DNA from: Anomaloglossus baeobatrachus | Lineage: Eukaryota; Chordata; Amphibia; Anura; Aromobatidae | Length of the DNA: 64,000 nt | Direction: 5' to 3' | NCBI RefSeq assembly: GCF_048569485.1 | Contig: NC_134356.1 | Coordinates: 531,724,556 to 531,788,555 of the forward strand | In this document: piece after piece, positions 39,001 to 52,745 of the stretch | Layout: each line of letters starts with the position of its first letter | How positions within the stretch are numbered: position 1 is the stretch's first letter | The notes under the pieces: model-generated | Told to the model about the DNA's origin: nothing | The model's input: only the letters and a program-made list of their open reading frames with translations | Databases searched by the model: none | Program-made: the position numbers and the translations under genes

Positions 39001-42000
39001 TTAGCAAGTTACCATGTGATTACTGATTGATGCAGTTTCCAATGTGACCACTAGATGCCAGTGTTGGAGCAGAAATCTGAGGAGCAGGCTGCAGGCAGCT
39101 GTGTGGCACTCTTACTACACTGTTAGGTGCGCAGAGAATGGTTCATATAATAAGAGGTTTGGCAGTGCACTATTTGCTCTTCCATGTGCAGGTTCACTAC
39201 GTGAGGTACTAGAATAAAGTGCATTAGGTACTTGGTCATATATCATAAGAAGCATAATAAGGACAGTAAGGGGTTAATTTTTTCGACAGGAATCATAGTG
39301 AGGAGCAGCTATTTAATCAAAAACAGTCTAGGACTTATTTAGGGCACAAATATAGGTAGATATATTCAAAAATAGTCATGAGCAAGCTCGCATATATCCG
39401 AGATCGGTGGGAGAAAGTGGACTAAAAAAAACAAAACAAAACGGCTTTGGCTCAGGATTGATCCCGGATATCTGGCCGGACGCTGGTCCTCATATAAGTC
39501 TATGGGGACCAGAATCCGGTGCTTTTGGTGGTAAAAGGGATAGGGGTATTGAAACAAGTGCGCTGTACTTACTGAGTCTGCAACGTGGTTATAACTGCTT
39601 CCAAGGCTGCACATTATTGCTCATCCATATTCACTACTTCCCCCCAACCCATTGGCAGTCCTGGCATCTGTGATTGATTGCAGTCAGATGCACCCCCAGC
39701 CTATGTGACAGTTTCTGACTGGTGCTGTCTGCGGGTCAGTATCATAGTATAAAAATAAATAAATAAATTGTCAAGGGTCCCCCCATATTATGATACCCAG
39801 CTCAGATAAAGCATACGGCCTACAGGCTGCAGCCCCCAGCCATGTGCTTATCTTGGCTGTGTATCAAAATAAGAGGAGTCGCATGTGGCATTTTTTTTTT
39901 ATTATTATTTAAATAATTTTAAAGATTGGCGTATGGTCCCCCCAATTTTGATACTCAGCCATGATAAAGCATGACAGCTGGGGGCTGGTATTCTCAGGCT
40001 GTGGAGAACCAAGCTTATTGGGCCCCCAGCCTAAAATTAGCAGCCTGCAGCCGCCCAGGATTGTTGAATCCATTAAATGTGACAATCCCGGAACTTTCCC
40101 GGATCTTCCTGATTGCTCTGGTGTGCTGGCCATTGGGGTAATAAGGGGTTAATAACAGCATCCAGGTGCTACTAAGCCCTAGTTAGTAATGGGAGGCGTC
40201 TATGAAACCGCCCCATTAATAATCTGTAAGTGAAAAGAAGTAAACCCAAACACCGAAAAAATGCTTTACTTCAAATATAATACAAAAAACACCCTATTTC
40301 ACCAATATATTAACCCCCAAAACAACTAGGTCCGACGTAATCTGCACAAGGTCCCACGACAATTCCAGCTCTGCGACATCTAAAGGAACAGCATACCACC
40401 ATAGAACGTGACCACCCGCTGTGAGGTTCAGGCAGAGAATGAGCCCCAGCGATCAGCGATGAAAGTCACTCAAGTTATTTGTGGTCACAGCTGCAGGTTC
40501 TCCCGGCCCTCCACCTGTGATCATGTCTAACCTGACCTCATTAAACTCAGTCAACTTACCTGTATCTCGTGGCAGAAAACAGCTGATTTTTGCCAAGAGA
40601 TGAAGAGTTAGTGCTGAAATGTTTACACCATATTTCTGCACCCATTCTGGCAAAAATCGCATCACTACCGCATCATACTGCATACAGTTTTGATGCGGTT
40701 TTTGCCAGGACGTGTAGATTGGGTACCGAAATATGGTGTAAAAATATCATCACCAAATTTGCATCTCTTGGCCCCAAAATGCAAAAAAAAAAATTGGTTT
40801 TGATGCCATTTCAGTATGCTTTTCTGCCAAGAAATGCAAGATTTGTGCTCAAATATCTGCACCAGATTTCAGCCCCAAATTTGTACCTGCTGGTGGAAAA
40901 CCACGGCGTGAAAACTGTTTTTATGCATTTCTGGACCAAGAGATGCAAATTTGTTGATGACATTTTTATACCATATTCCTGCACCCAATCAACAGTACAT
41001 CTCCTGGCAAAAAAATTTGCATCACTGGACATCATACTGCATGTACTGTTGATATTATTGGTTTTGGATCTGTGTTTTTGTGCTGATTATGTATTTATGT
41101 ACGCTTGTTGGTTATAGTGCTGTATTCATGTACTGATGATGGTCCTAATGCATGTACTTATTATAGATCTAGTGCAGTATTTGTGTACTGACAATAGATA
41201 TGCTGTATTCATATTAGCTGTAGTAATTAATTTGCCGGACTTAACAATTAATGACACATAGACAACATAAAGGCTTAAAATACAGCCATTCGAAAGAAGC
41301 ATACAATTTAGATATTGGCGGTTTTGCCCAAAGCAGTGGTACAGGAAGAAGTCGGTATCGTTCAAGAAAAACATGATTATCATGCAGGACAATGCTCTGT
41401 CACATGCATTCAACTACTCCACAGCGTGGTTGACCAGTAAAGGTCTAAAAGATGAAAAAATAATGACATGGACCCCTTGTTCACCTGATCTAAACCCCAT
41501 AGAGGACCTGTGGTCCCTCATAAAATGTAACATCTACAGGGAGGGAAAACAGTACACCTCTCGGAACAGTGTCTGGGAGGCTGTGGTGGCTGCTGCACGC
41601 AATGTTGATCATAAGCAGATCAGGTCAAGCAACTGACAAAATCTATGGATGGTAGACTGTTGAGTGTCATCATAAAGAAAGGAAGCTATATTGGTCACTA
41701 ATTTTTTGAGGTTTTGTTTGTGCATGTCAGACATGTTTATTTCTAAATTGGTTTACCTGGTGAAAATAAACAAGTGAGATGGAAATATATTTGTTTTTTA
41801 ATTAAGTTGCCTAATAATTTTGCACAAACAGATATCCTCCTAAGATGGCCAAATCTAAAAAAAACACCACTCCAACTTCCAAAAATATTAAGCTTTGATA
41901 TTTATGTCTTTTGGGTTGATTGAGAACATAGTTGTTGATCAATAATAAAAAAAAGTCCTCTAAAATACAACTTGCCTACTGTTACGAACCGGCGCCGCCA

Positions 42001-45000
42001 TAGCCGCAAGCAGCCTGCTGCGGTTCCTGTTACGCCCAGGCGCCGGCTGCTGTTCTTGGCTGTGGCTCAGGTCGTCCAGTTGGCTGCTACTTCCACCACA
42101 TCTAAGTGTGGAGATGCGGCTAGTGCGCATGCGCGCGCCGATTTACCCCAGCCAGAGTCTAAGCTCGGTGTTTTGCCTAGGGAGCATGCTCAGCCTGATT
42201 GTGTCATTTCTGAGACTAAGTCCTCTGTTCAGGCTACTGAGCATGCTCCCACAATTAATCCTAACAGCCTCTTTGCACAGGTACTTGGACTTCGTGCTGT
42301 CTAAGTTCTGGGATGTGCCTACTGAGCATGCTCAGGCAGATAGTCTGATTTCTGAGTCTGTTGTTCAGGCTACTGAGCATGCTCAGGCACTTAGTGCATC
42401 AGAGGCTAGGTCCGGTAAGGACCTCACTGAGCATGTCCGTGAGGTGGCAGGCCCTGATAGAGCAGAGGGTGTTAGGTTTCCTGATGACGTGGCCACTCCG
42501 GACTGACTCGCAGAGGCCCGCCCCTATGATCTGGCACCTCACCATTGGTCGTCAGACGATAACTGGTGAAGTGTTTGGGGCGTGGCTACCATGAGGTCAT
42601 CATTGACGTGGCGGTTCTGGATAGGCCGCTGGTGACGTCGCTGATGATATGGACCTTGGTGGTTCCACCCTGGGTTTGGGGCGGATCTAGGTTTTAAAAG
42701 GGGCTGGAGACAACATGGAGGGGCGCAGTCTTCACTCATATTCACTTAGAATTTATGGTGGAATAAGCCTTGTTGTAAGCGGTAGGTAGGGCTAGGCGAA
42801 CGGTGCCTGTCACTCCAACATTCGTGGCTCAGCACATGAGGGTCAGGCACAGAGCTTCCTTGCTACCGTTCCTGTTTTGCTATAGCAGTCCAGTGGCGAT
42901 AACTGGGCTGCGGCTGCTGCGTCACCTGTCCAGTTGTGCCTCCTACGCACACGGACAGCATACCTGTTGCGCCACCTGTCCAGTTGTGCCTCCTACGCAC
43001 ACGGACAGCATACCCCAGGACCCCTGTGGAGTTAACAGGGTGTTACAGGATTGGGTGTATGAACCTATTATCCTCCTTGGCTTCCCAGTCTACGCTACTG
43101 GTGTGATCCCATGGCCTGACGTGTCCTCTACACACGAGGCCATTCGAGTAGTGACCAGAAACGCTAATCGAAGGACCGCTCGGCCTGTCGTGTCTGACAC
43201 ACGTGGCCGACAGGGTGCTGTCGCAGTGGTCTTCTCGGTCAACACTACCTGGTCACCATCCGGTCTGACGTGTTCCCTGCACACGTGGTCGGGTTTGCGC
43301 CAATTCCACCGACACGCTAACTGGGTTGTCGTCCGGTCTGATGTGTCACTACACACGTGACCAGTTCCCTGGGTTATCTCAGAGCCATCCAGCTCTATAG
43401 TCTCCGCCTAACCCACAGGGTGCCAGCAGCTCCATTACCATCTGGAGCATGGTGGGCCCCGACTGGCGATTGGGATATATACCCCCTGGTCCTAATCTGC
43501 CAGTTCCCCCGTAACACCTAATAATTCTGCACACGGTGTAGTTACAAAATGAAGGTACTTAACATATAAATTGGCAAATTCATGAGAACCACCCAGCCGA
43601 GATGAGGTGTACCTTTCTTTAATGGAACCCTAACCTAATATTTATTAAAACATACCTTCAATTTAATCTTTTAATGTCCTTTATGATAGAAGCTAACTGA
43701 CTTTTCCTAACATTTTAGATTTCATAAAAGTCATTTGTGCCATTGTCTATAAATTTAAAAGTTGTCAATGAACCCCTTGAACCTTAACACACTGTAATTA
43801 AGTGTAGGAGGAATGGGTGCAGCACAGCATAATAAATTATATTCATCATCCTAAACATCGTACCCACCTTGCAGACTGGTTTTAAATTTCCTAACTTTAT
43901 TTCAGGTTATTTTTTCAGGGTTATGTTTTTGGTTTTAACTTATCCTTATTAAATGTGTTTTTTTTTCTTACTTCGTACATTCATTTGTCACATTTTTCCA
44001 TTCACAGAGCCATACAACAGCCATGTGATCTTGTGCCCATATTCAGGCTGACCTACTAAAACCTTGTCATTGATGGTACAGCTGCTGGATGTCCAAGCGT
44101 CTGCATCCACATCTCAACTGATATGGAAATCAAAACTCCTTTGTTCCCTACAAAGTGAATCCCTACCGTTTGGACTTTTATGACATGTCATTGCCAAATC
44201 ATTATAATTTGTTTTCGAGAGACATATTTTTCCAGAACTTTAGAGATTGGTGAGATTACTGGAATTTCCTACATTTGAAATAACAATAGGGCTCCAGGAA
44301 ACCTTTCTGTCTATTTGTGATTTGTGAACATAACAAGGTCAAGAGCTATTTGTAATATCTGGACTTTAAAAAGTTTTTACATTCAGTAACAACAAATTTA
44401 GAGCTTACAAATACTAAGAAATTGTATCGTAATGTGTATTAGAAATTATACAAATATTCATTACACATGAATAAAGTGCTGTTATTCTTTAGCGATAGGC
44501 AGACCCGCATATACCCGGGATCGGTGGGACCAACCAGGTTTAAAAAGAACCTTTTCACTTACAGATTAGTAATGTATGGGGCCTCATAGACTCCTCCCAT
44601 TACTAATCTAGGGCTTATTGGCAGCTGTGGGATGTTATTTACCTCTTATTACCCCAATGGCCACCGCACCAGGCTAATTGGGAAGACAGAACCAAAAAAC
44701 AAAGAAAGTATTCAGCCTACCGTTCTATGCCTTGAATATCAAAAAATTTCTGATGCACGGAGGATCACCAGGTTGGAGGCCCAGGGGAACAGACTTCAAA
44801 GTATGTACAAAAACATCCAGCACCATAACAGGAATCCAGCCAGGAAGATGAATAAAAAAATTCTTCTGTTTTATTAGGTTTTGGTCATGTTTTTTAATTT
44901 TGTATGTATTTTTAACATTATGATCTAAATAAAACAGAAGAATTTTTTTATTCATCTTCCTGGCTGGATTCCTGTTATGGCGCTGGATGGTTTTGTACAT

Positions 45001-48000
45001 ACTTTGAAGCCAATTGGGAAGAGCTGGGTAAAGTTCTGGGATTGTCACATCTAATGGCTGCAGGCTGCTATTATTAGGCTCAGGGGTCAAATACTGGTGT
45101 CGATAGCCTGAAAATACCAGCTCCCAGCTGTCGGCTTTATCATGGGTCTCAAAATTGGGGGGAACCACATGCCATTTTTTTAAATTATTTAAATTAAAAA
45201 AAAAAAAAAAAGCCACATGCAGTTCCTCTTATTTTGATACACAGCCAAGATACTGCACACAGCTGGGGGCTGCAACCTGTAGCCACGAGTACTCCGGACC
45301 CGGGGCCAGCGCTCGAGTTCTTTTGAACCCATGTGGATATGGACTTTTACAGTATGGGTTCGCCCATCACTATTATTCACAAAAATAAAAACAGTTTCAA
45401 AACACCTGATTGCAGTGCATACATGTCTGAAAGAAACTGATTTCATATAATATAATACATTATCGACGGATGGGACTTACCATTTCCAATTTACCCTTTT
45501 TGTTTACCACACTGGAAATTGCAACAGTTGTCAAAACACAGGCAGCCAAAGAACAATAGGTGTTAATGGCAGCTCTATGCTGGGCATCTCCATGATGCGA
45601 TACCGCTGAATTAAAGCTAGGCCAAAACATCCAAAGAAACAGGGTCCCTGGAATAACACAAAGCATACATGTCATCATCACAGGATACTCTAGGTTTATT
45701 AGAGCAATGTGGTCCCTTAGTTTTTGTGGGTTTTGTGGTGGCTTAGTTTCCCTATCAAATACACACTGATAGGGAGTTTAGGCTGTAAGTAGAGATGAGA
45801 GGACCCGTTGAAGTTCGGTACGACAGGTTCATCCAGACGTTAAATAAAGTTTGGTTTGGGACCCGGACTTGACCTTAACCCCAATTTAAGTCACTAATTG
45901 GGCTGTTAAATTTCAGCCCACATGCAACCATCCATAAAGAAAACTGGATGAGTGAGGTTTTTCCCTTTTTTTTAATTTTATTTGGCACACTACATCTGAT
46001 CACATTGTTGTTAACTCCAGCCGAGCCATTCAAGCACTGTAAGCAGCTCACACTGGGCCGAGCACCGAGTGTACCCGAGCACAGTGATGCTCGCGCAAGT
46101 GGTTTGTATATGCAACGCACCCAAACTCTGTTTTTGGGTTTTTGTTTTGTTTTTTTTAAATCTGGGTTTGGTACAAACACTGACCCTCAGGTTCAGTCAT
46201 CTCTAGTTGTGAGCTCCAATACAGACAGTGATGGAAATGTCTGTACAGTGCTGTGAAATTAATGGTGCTACAGTATGCAGTACAGTGTGTCCATCCATAT
46301 CCTGTCCACCGCCATTAACTTGTTTTGGGGGGTGATGGGTTTCATATCATAGCATTTCTGTATGCAAGGTGTCAATTCGTATTGAATTGATGATGCCCTA
46401 CAACTTTGTAATTCACTTTTTTTCTCTATCTCGTTCCATTTTCGAGATAAAAATGCTAACTCCGTTGTTTTCCACCAGGTGGCGCAATAGGTGGTTTCAT
46501 TGCGTAGCACGTGGCTACTTTACTATACCTGGACACCATACCTGGACACCACTTCTATGCCTATAGCTGCCGCCGTTCTCAAGTTAATGGCGATGGACAG
46601 GATATGGATGGACACACTGTATAAGCAGTAAAATAAATTAAATAAATATTTCTTTTGTCTTAAAATTATACAAATACTCTATGCTGTCATAAGATTGGGG
46701 AATACTTTGAAACTTACCATAGTGTAGCTGTAATGGGAGAGGTACAAGCACAGGACGTCTTAACTTGATTAATTAAACTAGTAACTAAGTGCACACACTA
46801 TCCACCTCCAGCTGCTCCTTGCTACATCTCACCATATATAATAGAGGGTATTGACCCTAAAGAAGAGCCTTTATCTCCTATCTACACTATAAGGGATAAT
46901 GATAAATCTATGATCATTGGGCTCTGACTGCCGGGTCTCTAACTGATCACTCACTAGAACCAAAGTTCTAAAGTTCTCTGTTTGAATGGAGCAGTGGTAC
47001 CCAAGAGTGACTACTGACTTCATTCGCTTCCACTGATGGGGTTCGGTGGTCACACTTGCACACTACTGCTTATTCACACAGATTACTTAGAGAGACCTCA
47101 TTCTCAGGATCAGTGTGGTTCTAAGACCCCCACCACCAGCAATCCTTTATCATCTATTCTGTGAAGAGGCAATAGACAAAAGACCTAAAACAGAATAGCT
47201 TAATATAACAAATACTACAGAATTTCAAAAGATTTCAGACGTCACCATACCCTAATTCCTGGGTAGGAGAAGTCTAAGAGTAATGCCTCTTAAAGGGAAC
47301 CTGTCAGGTGCAATATGCACCCAGGCCCATGTGCAGTTTTGGGTGCATATGTCTAATCTCTGCCTAACTGTCCGTGCATCTGGTTGCACAGATAAAGAAA
47401 TCTTTACAAAAAAGAATTTCTAAAGACCCTATATGATATGCTAATGAGGCCAGCAACTAGTCGCAAGGGCATTACTTCCCTTGGCTAGCCAGCCCCCTTA
47501 GCAGTAAGCATGCCCCTGTGGGCGTGCTAACATGCTAATGAATGTACAGCATCAGAGGATGGTCGCACTCACCTCTCTGCTGCCATAGCGTCCAACTCTT
47601 GGATTTCAGCTCAGTACGCATGATCCCAGACTTTCGGTCATGCGCACTACATAAGTTTGAAGCTAGGATGTGTAAATCTGGCTTCATAGTGTGCATGACC
47701 GAAAGTCCAGGATCATGCGCACTGAGCCGAAATCCAGGAGTCAGATGCGATGGCAGCAGAGAGGTGAGTGAGATAATCCTCTGATACTGCACATTAATTA
47801 GCATGTTAGCACACCCACAGGGGCGTACCTACATGTTAAGGGGGGCGACTAGCCAAGGGAAGTAACCCCCTTGCGACTAGTCGCTGGCCTCATTAGCATA
47901 TCATATGGGATCTTTAGAAATACTATAGACTGGGATTCTAGACAGAAATTAGCAATATCCACCCAGAATTGCTCGTGGTTTTTGATGCGTATTGCACCTG

Positions 48001-51000
48001 GCAGATTCCCTTTAAGACTGTAAAAGTGGAAAGCTGAAAAATTCCAACTTTACTAGAGTTGTGACTTGGTGGTCCATTCAATGTCCCACAAACCATGACC
48101 ATGTTGGCACCCGTATTGTTTTCTGTAAATTATTGTGATTGGACAGAGAGGAAAATATGTTCCTGGCTTATGTGCAGTGGGTGTATACAAGGTGAGTGTA
48201 AGCAAGTGTCTGGAGTATGTGTGCAAAGTGCGACTCTGTCCTGAGTGGCTATAGTAAACTGATGTATTGAATATAGGTGAGCAAAGTGTCCAGAGGGGCA
48301 GATATTAGAAGGATAACAATCAAAAATAATTTAACTATCCACAGTGACAAAAAATATTAGTATAGTGACAAACAGTACAACTGTCAAACTTTTAGGTTTC
48401 CCTTTATACTTAAGAAACAAAAAAATGACACTCGATTCAGGGGGACAGTAGCATTTACACCAGATAAAAAAATAAGATACCTAAAACAATTGGCAGGTCC
48501 TCTTTAAATAGTTTATATGTGAAATCTTAAAAATATCTGAAGATGTAGAATGTAACAAAGCAACTCACCAATCATAGAAAATATGTCGGAATGATATTCT
48601 GATCCTTCATTTTTGTTATTTTGATTAAGTTTTGGGCGGTTCAAGATCCAAGCGACTGTCAGTCCAAAATATGCCCCAAATGTGTGGATTGTCATAGAGC
48701 CACCAGCATCAATGACCTGTGAATAGACACAGAACTAACATATGAACTATGCATGTATCAAGAATAATAAAATTATAGAAACAAAAGTATTATTGTTTTA
48801 TAGTGCTGTATTATTGTTTCAGGTTGGGAAACCCTGCTTATACTTGTATTCTTAGTGAAGGAGTAACTGGAGGGTCTTTATTCTTAATATGAGTCACATA
48901 AAATTCCAGAAGAAATTTTTTTTGACAGTTCAAAAGATTGTTGAATTGCCCATATTGTGACAGCTGTAATTGTTCAGTGGTGGCCACCATTACTCGTCAG
49001 CTGAGTAATATACATAGCGCATATCAGCTGACATTTTTAAAAAGGGTGACATTGAGGGTCTGTCGCACCAGGTATATAGCCATTGAGGGTTTGTCGAACA
49101 AGGTATATGGTCATTGAGGGTCTGTCGGAAGAGGCATATGGTCACTGAGAGTCTGTTGGATAAGGTATATGACCATTTAGGGTTTGTCGAACGAGATATA
49201 TGGAAATTTAGGGTCTATTGCATGAGTTATATGGCCATTGAGGGTCTATCGGATGAGGTATATGGCCATTGAGGGTCTCTCAGACAAGGTATATGGCCAT
49301 TGAGAATCTGTTGGACTAGGTATATGGGTCTTTATGGTCTGTCAGATGAGGATTATGACCATTTAGGGTCTGTCGGACAAGGTATATGGCTATTAAGGGT
49401 CTGTCAGACAAGGTATATGGTCATTGTGGATCTGTTGGACTAGGTATATGGCCATTTAGGTTTTGTCAGATGAGGTATATGACCGTTTAGGGTCTGGTGG
49501 GTGAGGTATATGGCCATTAAGGGTCTGTCGCACAAGGTATATGGCTATTGAGAGTCTCTCAGATGAGGTATATGGCCATTGAGGGTCTGTTGGATGATGT
49601 GTGGCCATTTTGGTATGTCGGATAAGGCTTATGGCCACTACAATTTTAATATAAATAATATAACAGTATTATTTAGACATTATATGACTTTTAATAAACT
49701 ACTTGTGGTGTTATTTTGGTATTTGAGTATTGTATGGTGGTATATACTAAAACGTTGTGTTACACAGTACAGTAAATTATTTTTGCAGAGTATTTGTGGT
49801 ATACGTTTTTATTGTGTAAGTTATATTTGACAAATGTATGGCACTATTATTTAGCTAACACCTTGCACTATGCTGATAGAGAAGCACTAACTTCTCTATT
49901 CATTAAATGTATGTGTATGTGTATATAATGTAGTGGAAGTGTCATAATATACTCACCTCATCTCCTAGAGATGCATTGAGTTGTGACCTCCATCTCGCTC
50001 CATGAAACACTGGAGCTGCCGTCAGGTCACAAGTCACAGGAGACCGACCGGAGCGGCAGTGATAGTGGGTGAAGCCGCTGGAAGGCGAGTATACGACAGG
50101 GGGCTCGCCTTTAAAGGACCACCCCAGCAGCGCAATAAATAAAAATGCTGAAGTGGTGCTTTAACAGTAATTAATAAAAAATATTACAGGTCATGGATGA
50201 CAATGTGTCAGAAATTATTTATTTGTTCATGAACAATCCCCATCCTTTAGAAAAATAATTTACATCAGATCTACGGCATTCCAGGTAATATAACAAGTCT
50301 TACAATGCGTACATCCGTCATCCACCTCAATCACACACTGCACTTTAATGATGTAATTATTTTTAGGGAGCGGTTTATCCTGTAATGACTTAGTAGTTAC
50401 AGCATGTCGGCTCCTCAAATTGGTAATGTAATCTGACCCATCATGCCTGTCAATGTGTAAAGATGGCCATACACTTTAGTATCTTTGGTCTGAAGGTACA
50501 ATATCTGTCCAGACTCTCCCATACATATGAATACTTCTTCGCTGGCAATTAATGTTTCCAAGAGGGTGAAGAGAGTAAGCCAGACACCTCTGGCAGCAGG
50601 TTATCTCCTGGTCAAATAAAAGGATTGGGTGTTCTTAGAAAATTGTATTAACCGGCGGATATTGAGTTAATTCATCTACAGGATAGCAGCGCTCCAATGC
50701 TGTTTGGCACCAGGAAGTAAATTAACTGTATCCCTCCCAGGAACCGCCGGCTTTCAGGCAGATGTGTGCCAGGAATGGCTTCAGTCACCACTCTGTACAC
50801 ACCCCTGCACTTTGACAGCTCTGCAAGCTGTCAGTCAAAGTGTCAGGAAGTGATTATAGCCGCTGCTTACTGTGTGCTCATTGGTGACTGAAGCTGGTAC
50901 AGCCACACCTCTATGAATAAAAGGCCGGTAACACTCAGGTGGAATAAAGTTATTTTCCTCCCTTTCAGTAAGGTAGTCACACTTTTCACCATTAGTTCCA

Positions 51001-52703
51001 GAGGCGTAACCACAATAGGTGCAGGGATTGCAATCGCACCTGGTCCCTGAAGCTTAAGGGGCCTGAAAAGTCTCTTTGACCTATATGAAAACACCAATAC
51101 TATAAAAGACTTTTGGGGTCTCGTTGGAATTTTGCATTGGGACCCGTGAGCTTTAAGTTATGCAACTGATTAGAGTGCTAATAACCTGGAGATTAACTCC
51201 ATATCAGCATGTTAATACTGACAGCGGGTTTCTGCAATATAACCTGAAGACAGCATGCTGCAAGAGTTAAAACAGAGACTTCAGGACTGCGTCTGTTATC
51301 TCAGTCTTTTTTGGTTTACCTGCAATGTTAGCTTAAGCCTGTTATCTTTATCATTAGTGGGTCTCAGCAGCACATGAGATCTAGTATAACTCTGCCCCCC
51401 TCTGTCATTGGCAGCTTCTGTCTACAGAAATGTACACTTAAAGCCTGGTGTGGGCGAGGAAAGCTCCCAGAGCACTGCTACATACAAAATCTAAAATCTT
51501 TCACTGTGTCAGAACAGCTGCAGCCAGTAATCTAACTGATACATCGTTGAACTCAGGGTCTCTTTACCTACATCATGCTACTCTTAGATGAGGTAGCAAA
51601 AACCTGCTGACAGATTCCCTTTAAAGCACCACTCCAGAGCCAGAGCTGAAATGAAAAAAGCTGGAGATGTGCTTTGATTATATGCAGCAGTGTTGGTGAA
51701 TTGGACGTTTTACTGTTTTTGTGTGATTGGTGGGCTACGCGGACTTGTGGCAGTGCTGCAGGGAAGTTAAACACCTGCTGCTAGGTTCTCCTGCAAACTA
51801 CAGCTGATAAATTGGAACCCTTTATAAAGTATTAATGTGCTTTTATTAACATTTCATCACATTTCAGCTATATTTTCTTTTATTGCACTGAGTCCCACAT
51901 CAGAGAAAAAGCAGGGTATGCATGGTTCAGCCATTCCACAGGGCTCCCCATGCCTTTGCATGAAATAGGAGGCACCAGCTGGAGAATGTAGGGGACCAGG
52001 TATGGTGACGATACATGGAAATTGTATAGTGACATTTAAGGGAGGAAGGGCACAATAAATATCTATGACTGAGCCTAAAGGCCGCTTTACACGCAGCGAC
52101 ATCGCTAATGAGATATCACTGGGGTCACGGAATTCGTGACGCACATCCGGCCTCGTTAGCGATGCCGATGCGTGTGACACCTAGGAGCGACCGCTAATGA
52201 TCAGAAATACGCACCTAATCTTTGATCGCTGACACGTTGTTCATTTTCAAAATATCGTTGCTCTTTCAGTACGCAGGTTGTTCGTCGTTCCTGAGGCAGC
52301 ACACATCGCTACGTGTGACACCCCAGGAATGACGAACAACAGCGTTCCTGTGTCCTCCGGCAACGAGGTGGGAGTGACATTCATGTGGCTGCTCTCCACC
52401 TTCCGCTTCTATTGGTGACCCACTGAGTGACGTCGCTAGGAAGGTAAATATGTGTGACGCGTACCGGGGATATTGTCCGCCACGGGCAGCGATTTGCCCG
52501 TGACGCACAAATGACGGGGGCGGGTGCGATCGCTAGTGACATCGCTAGCAATGTCGCAGCGTGTAAAGCAGCCTTAAGGGCAAGCAAAAGAATGATGCCA
52601 TAAGCTATAAATGAAGAATATAGCATACATCAGTGCAAAATAAATCAAGTATTTGAAGGTAAGGGGTTTATATTAAAACAATTTATGAGAGTTACTTCAG
52701 GTT

Positions 52704-52745
<42 letters not shown>

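Larger units (their letters stand above)
41219..43540 (+). mobile_element. Tc1-like remnant split by a solo LTR
   Basis: A transposase fragment runs at 41373-41701 and is followed by noncoding 3' sequence (AACTTGCCTA at 41970). The continuation ATAATTCTGCACACGGTGTA lies at 43520-43539, after the LTR at 41980-43516. A second CCTAATAATTTTGCACA block at 41808 shows the same end-type motif inside the element. The left end and the N-terminal domain were not identified. Confidence 0.82.

Noticed and set aside
41972-43360. Several plus-strand frames of 110-185 codons
   Set aside because: They lie within the solo LTR at 41980-43516 and include its tandem pair; no gag or pol motif is seen.
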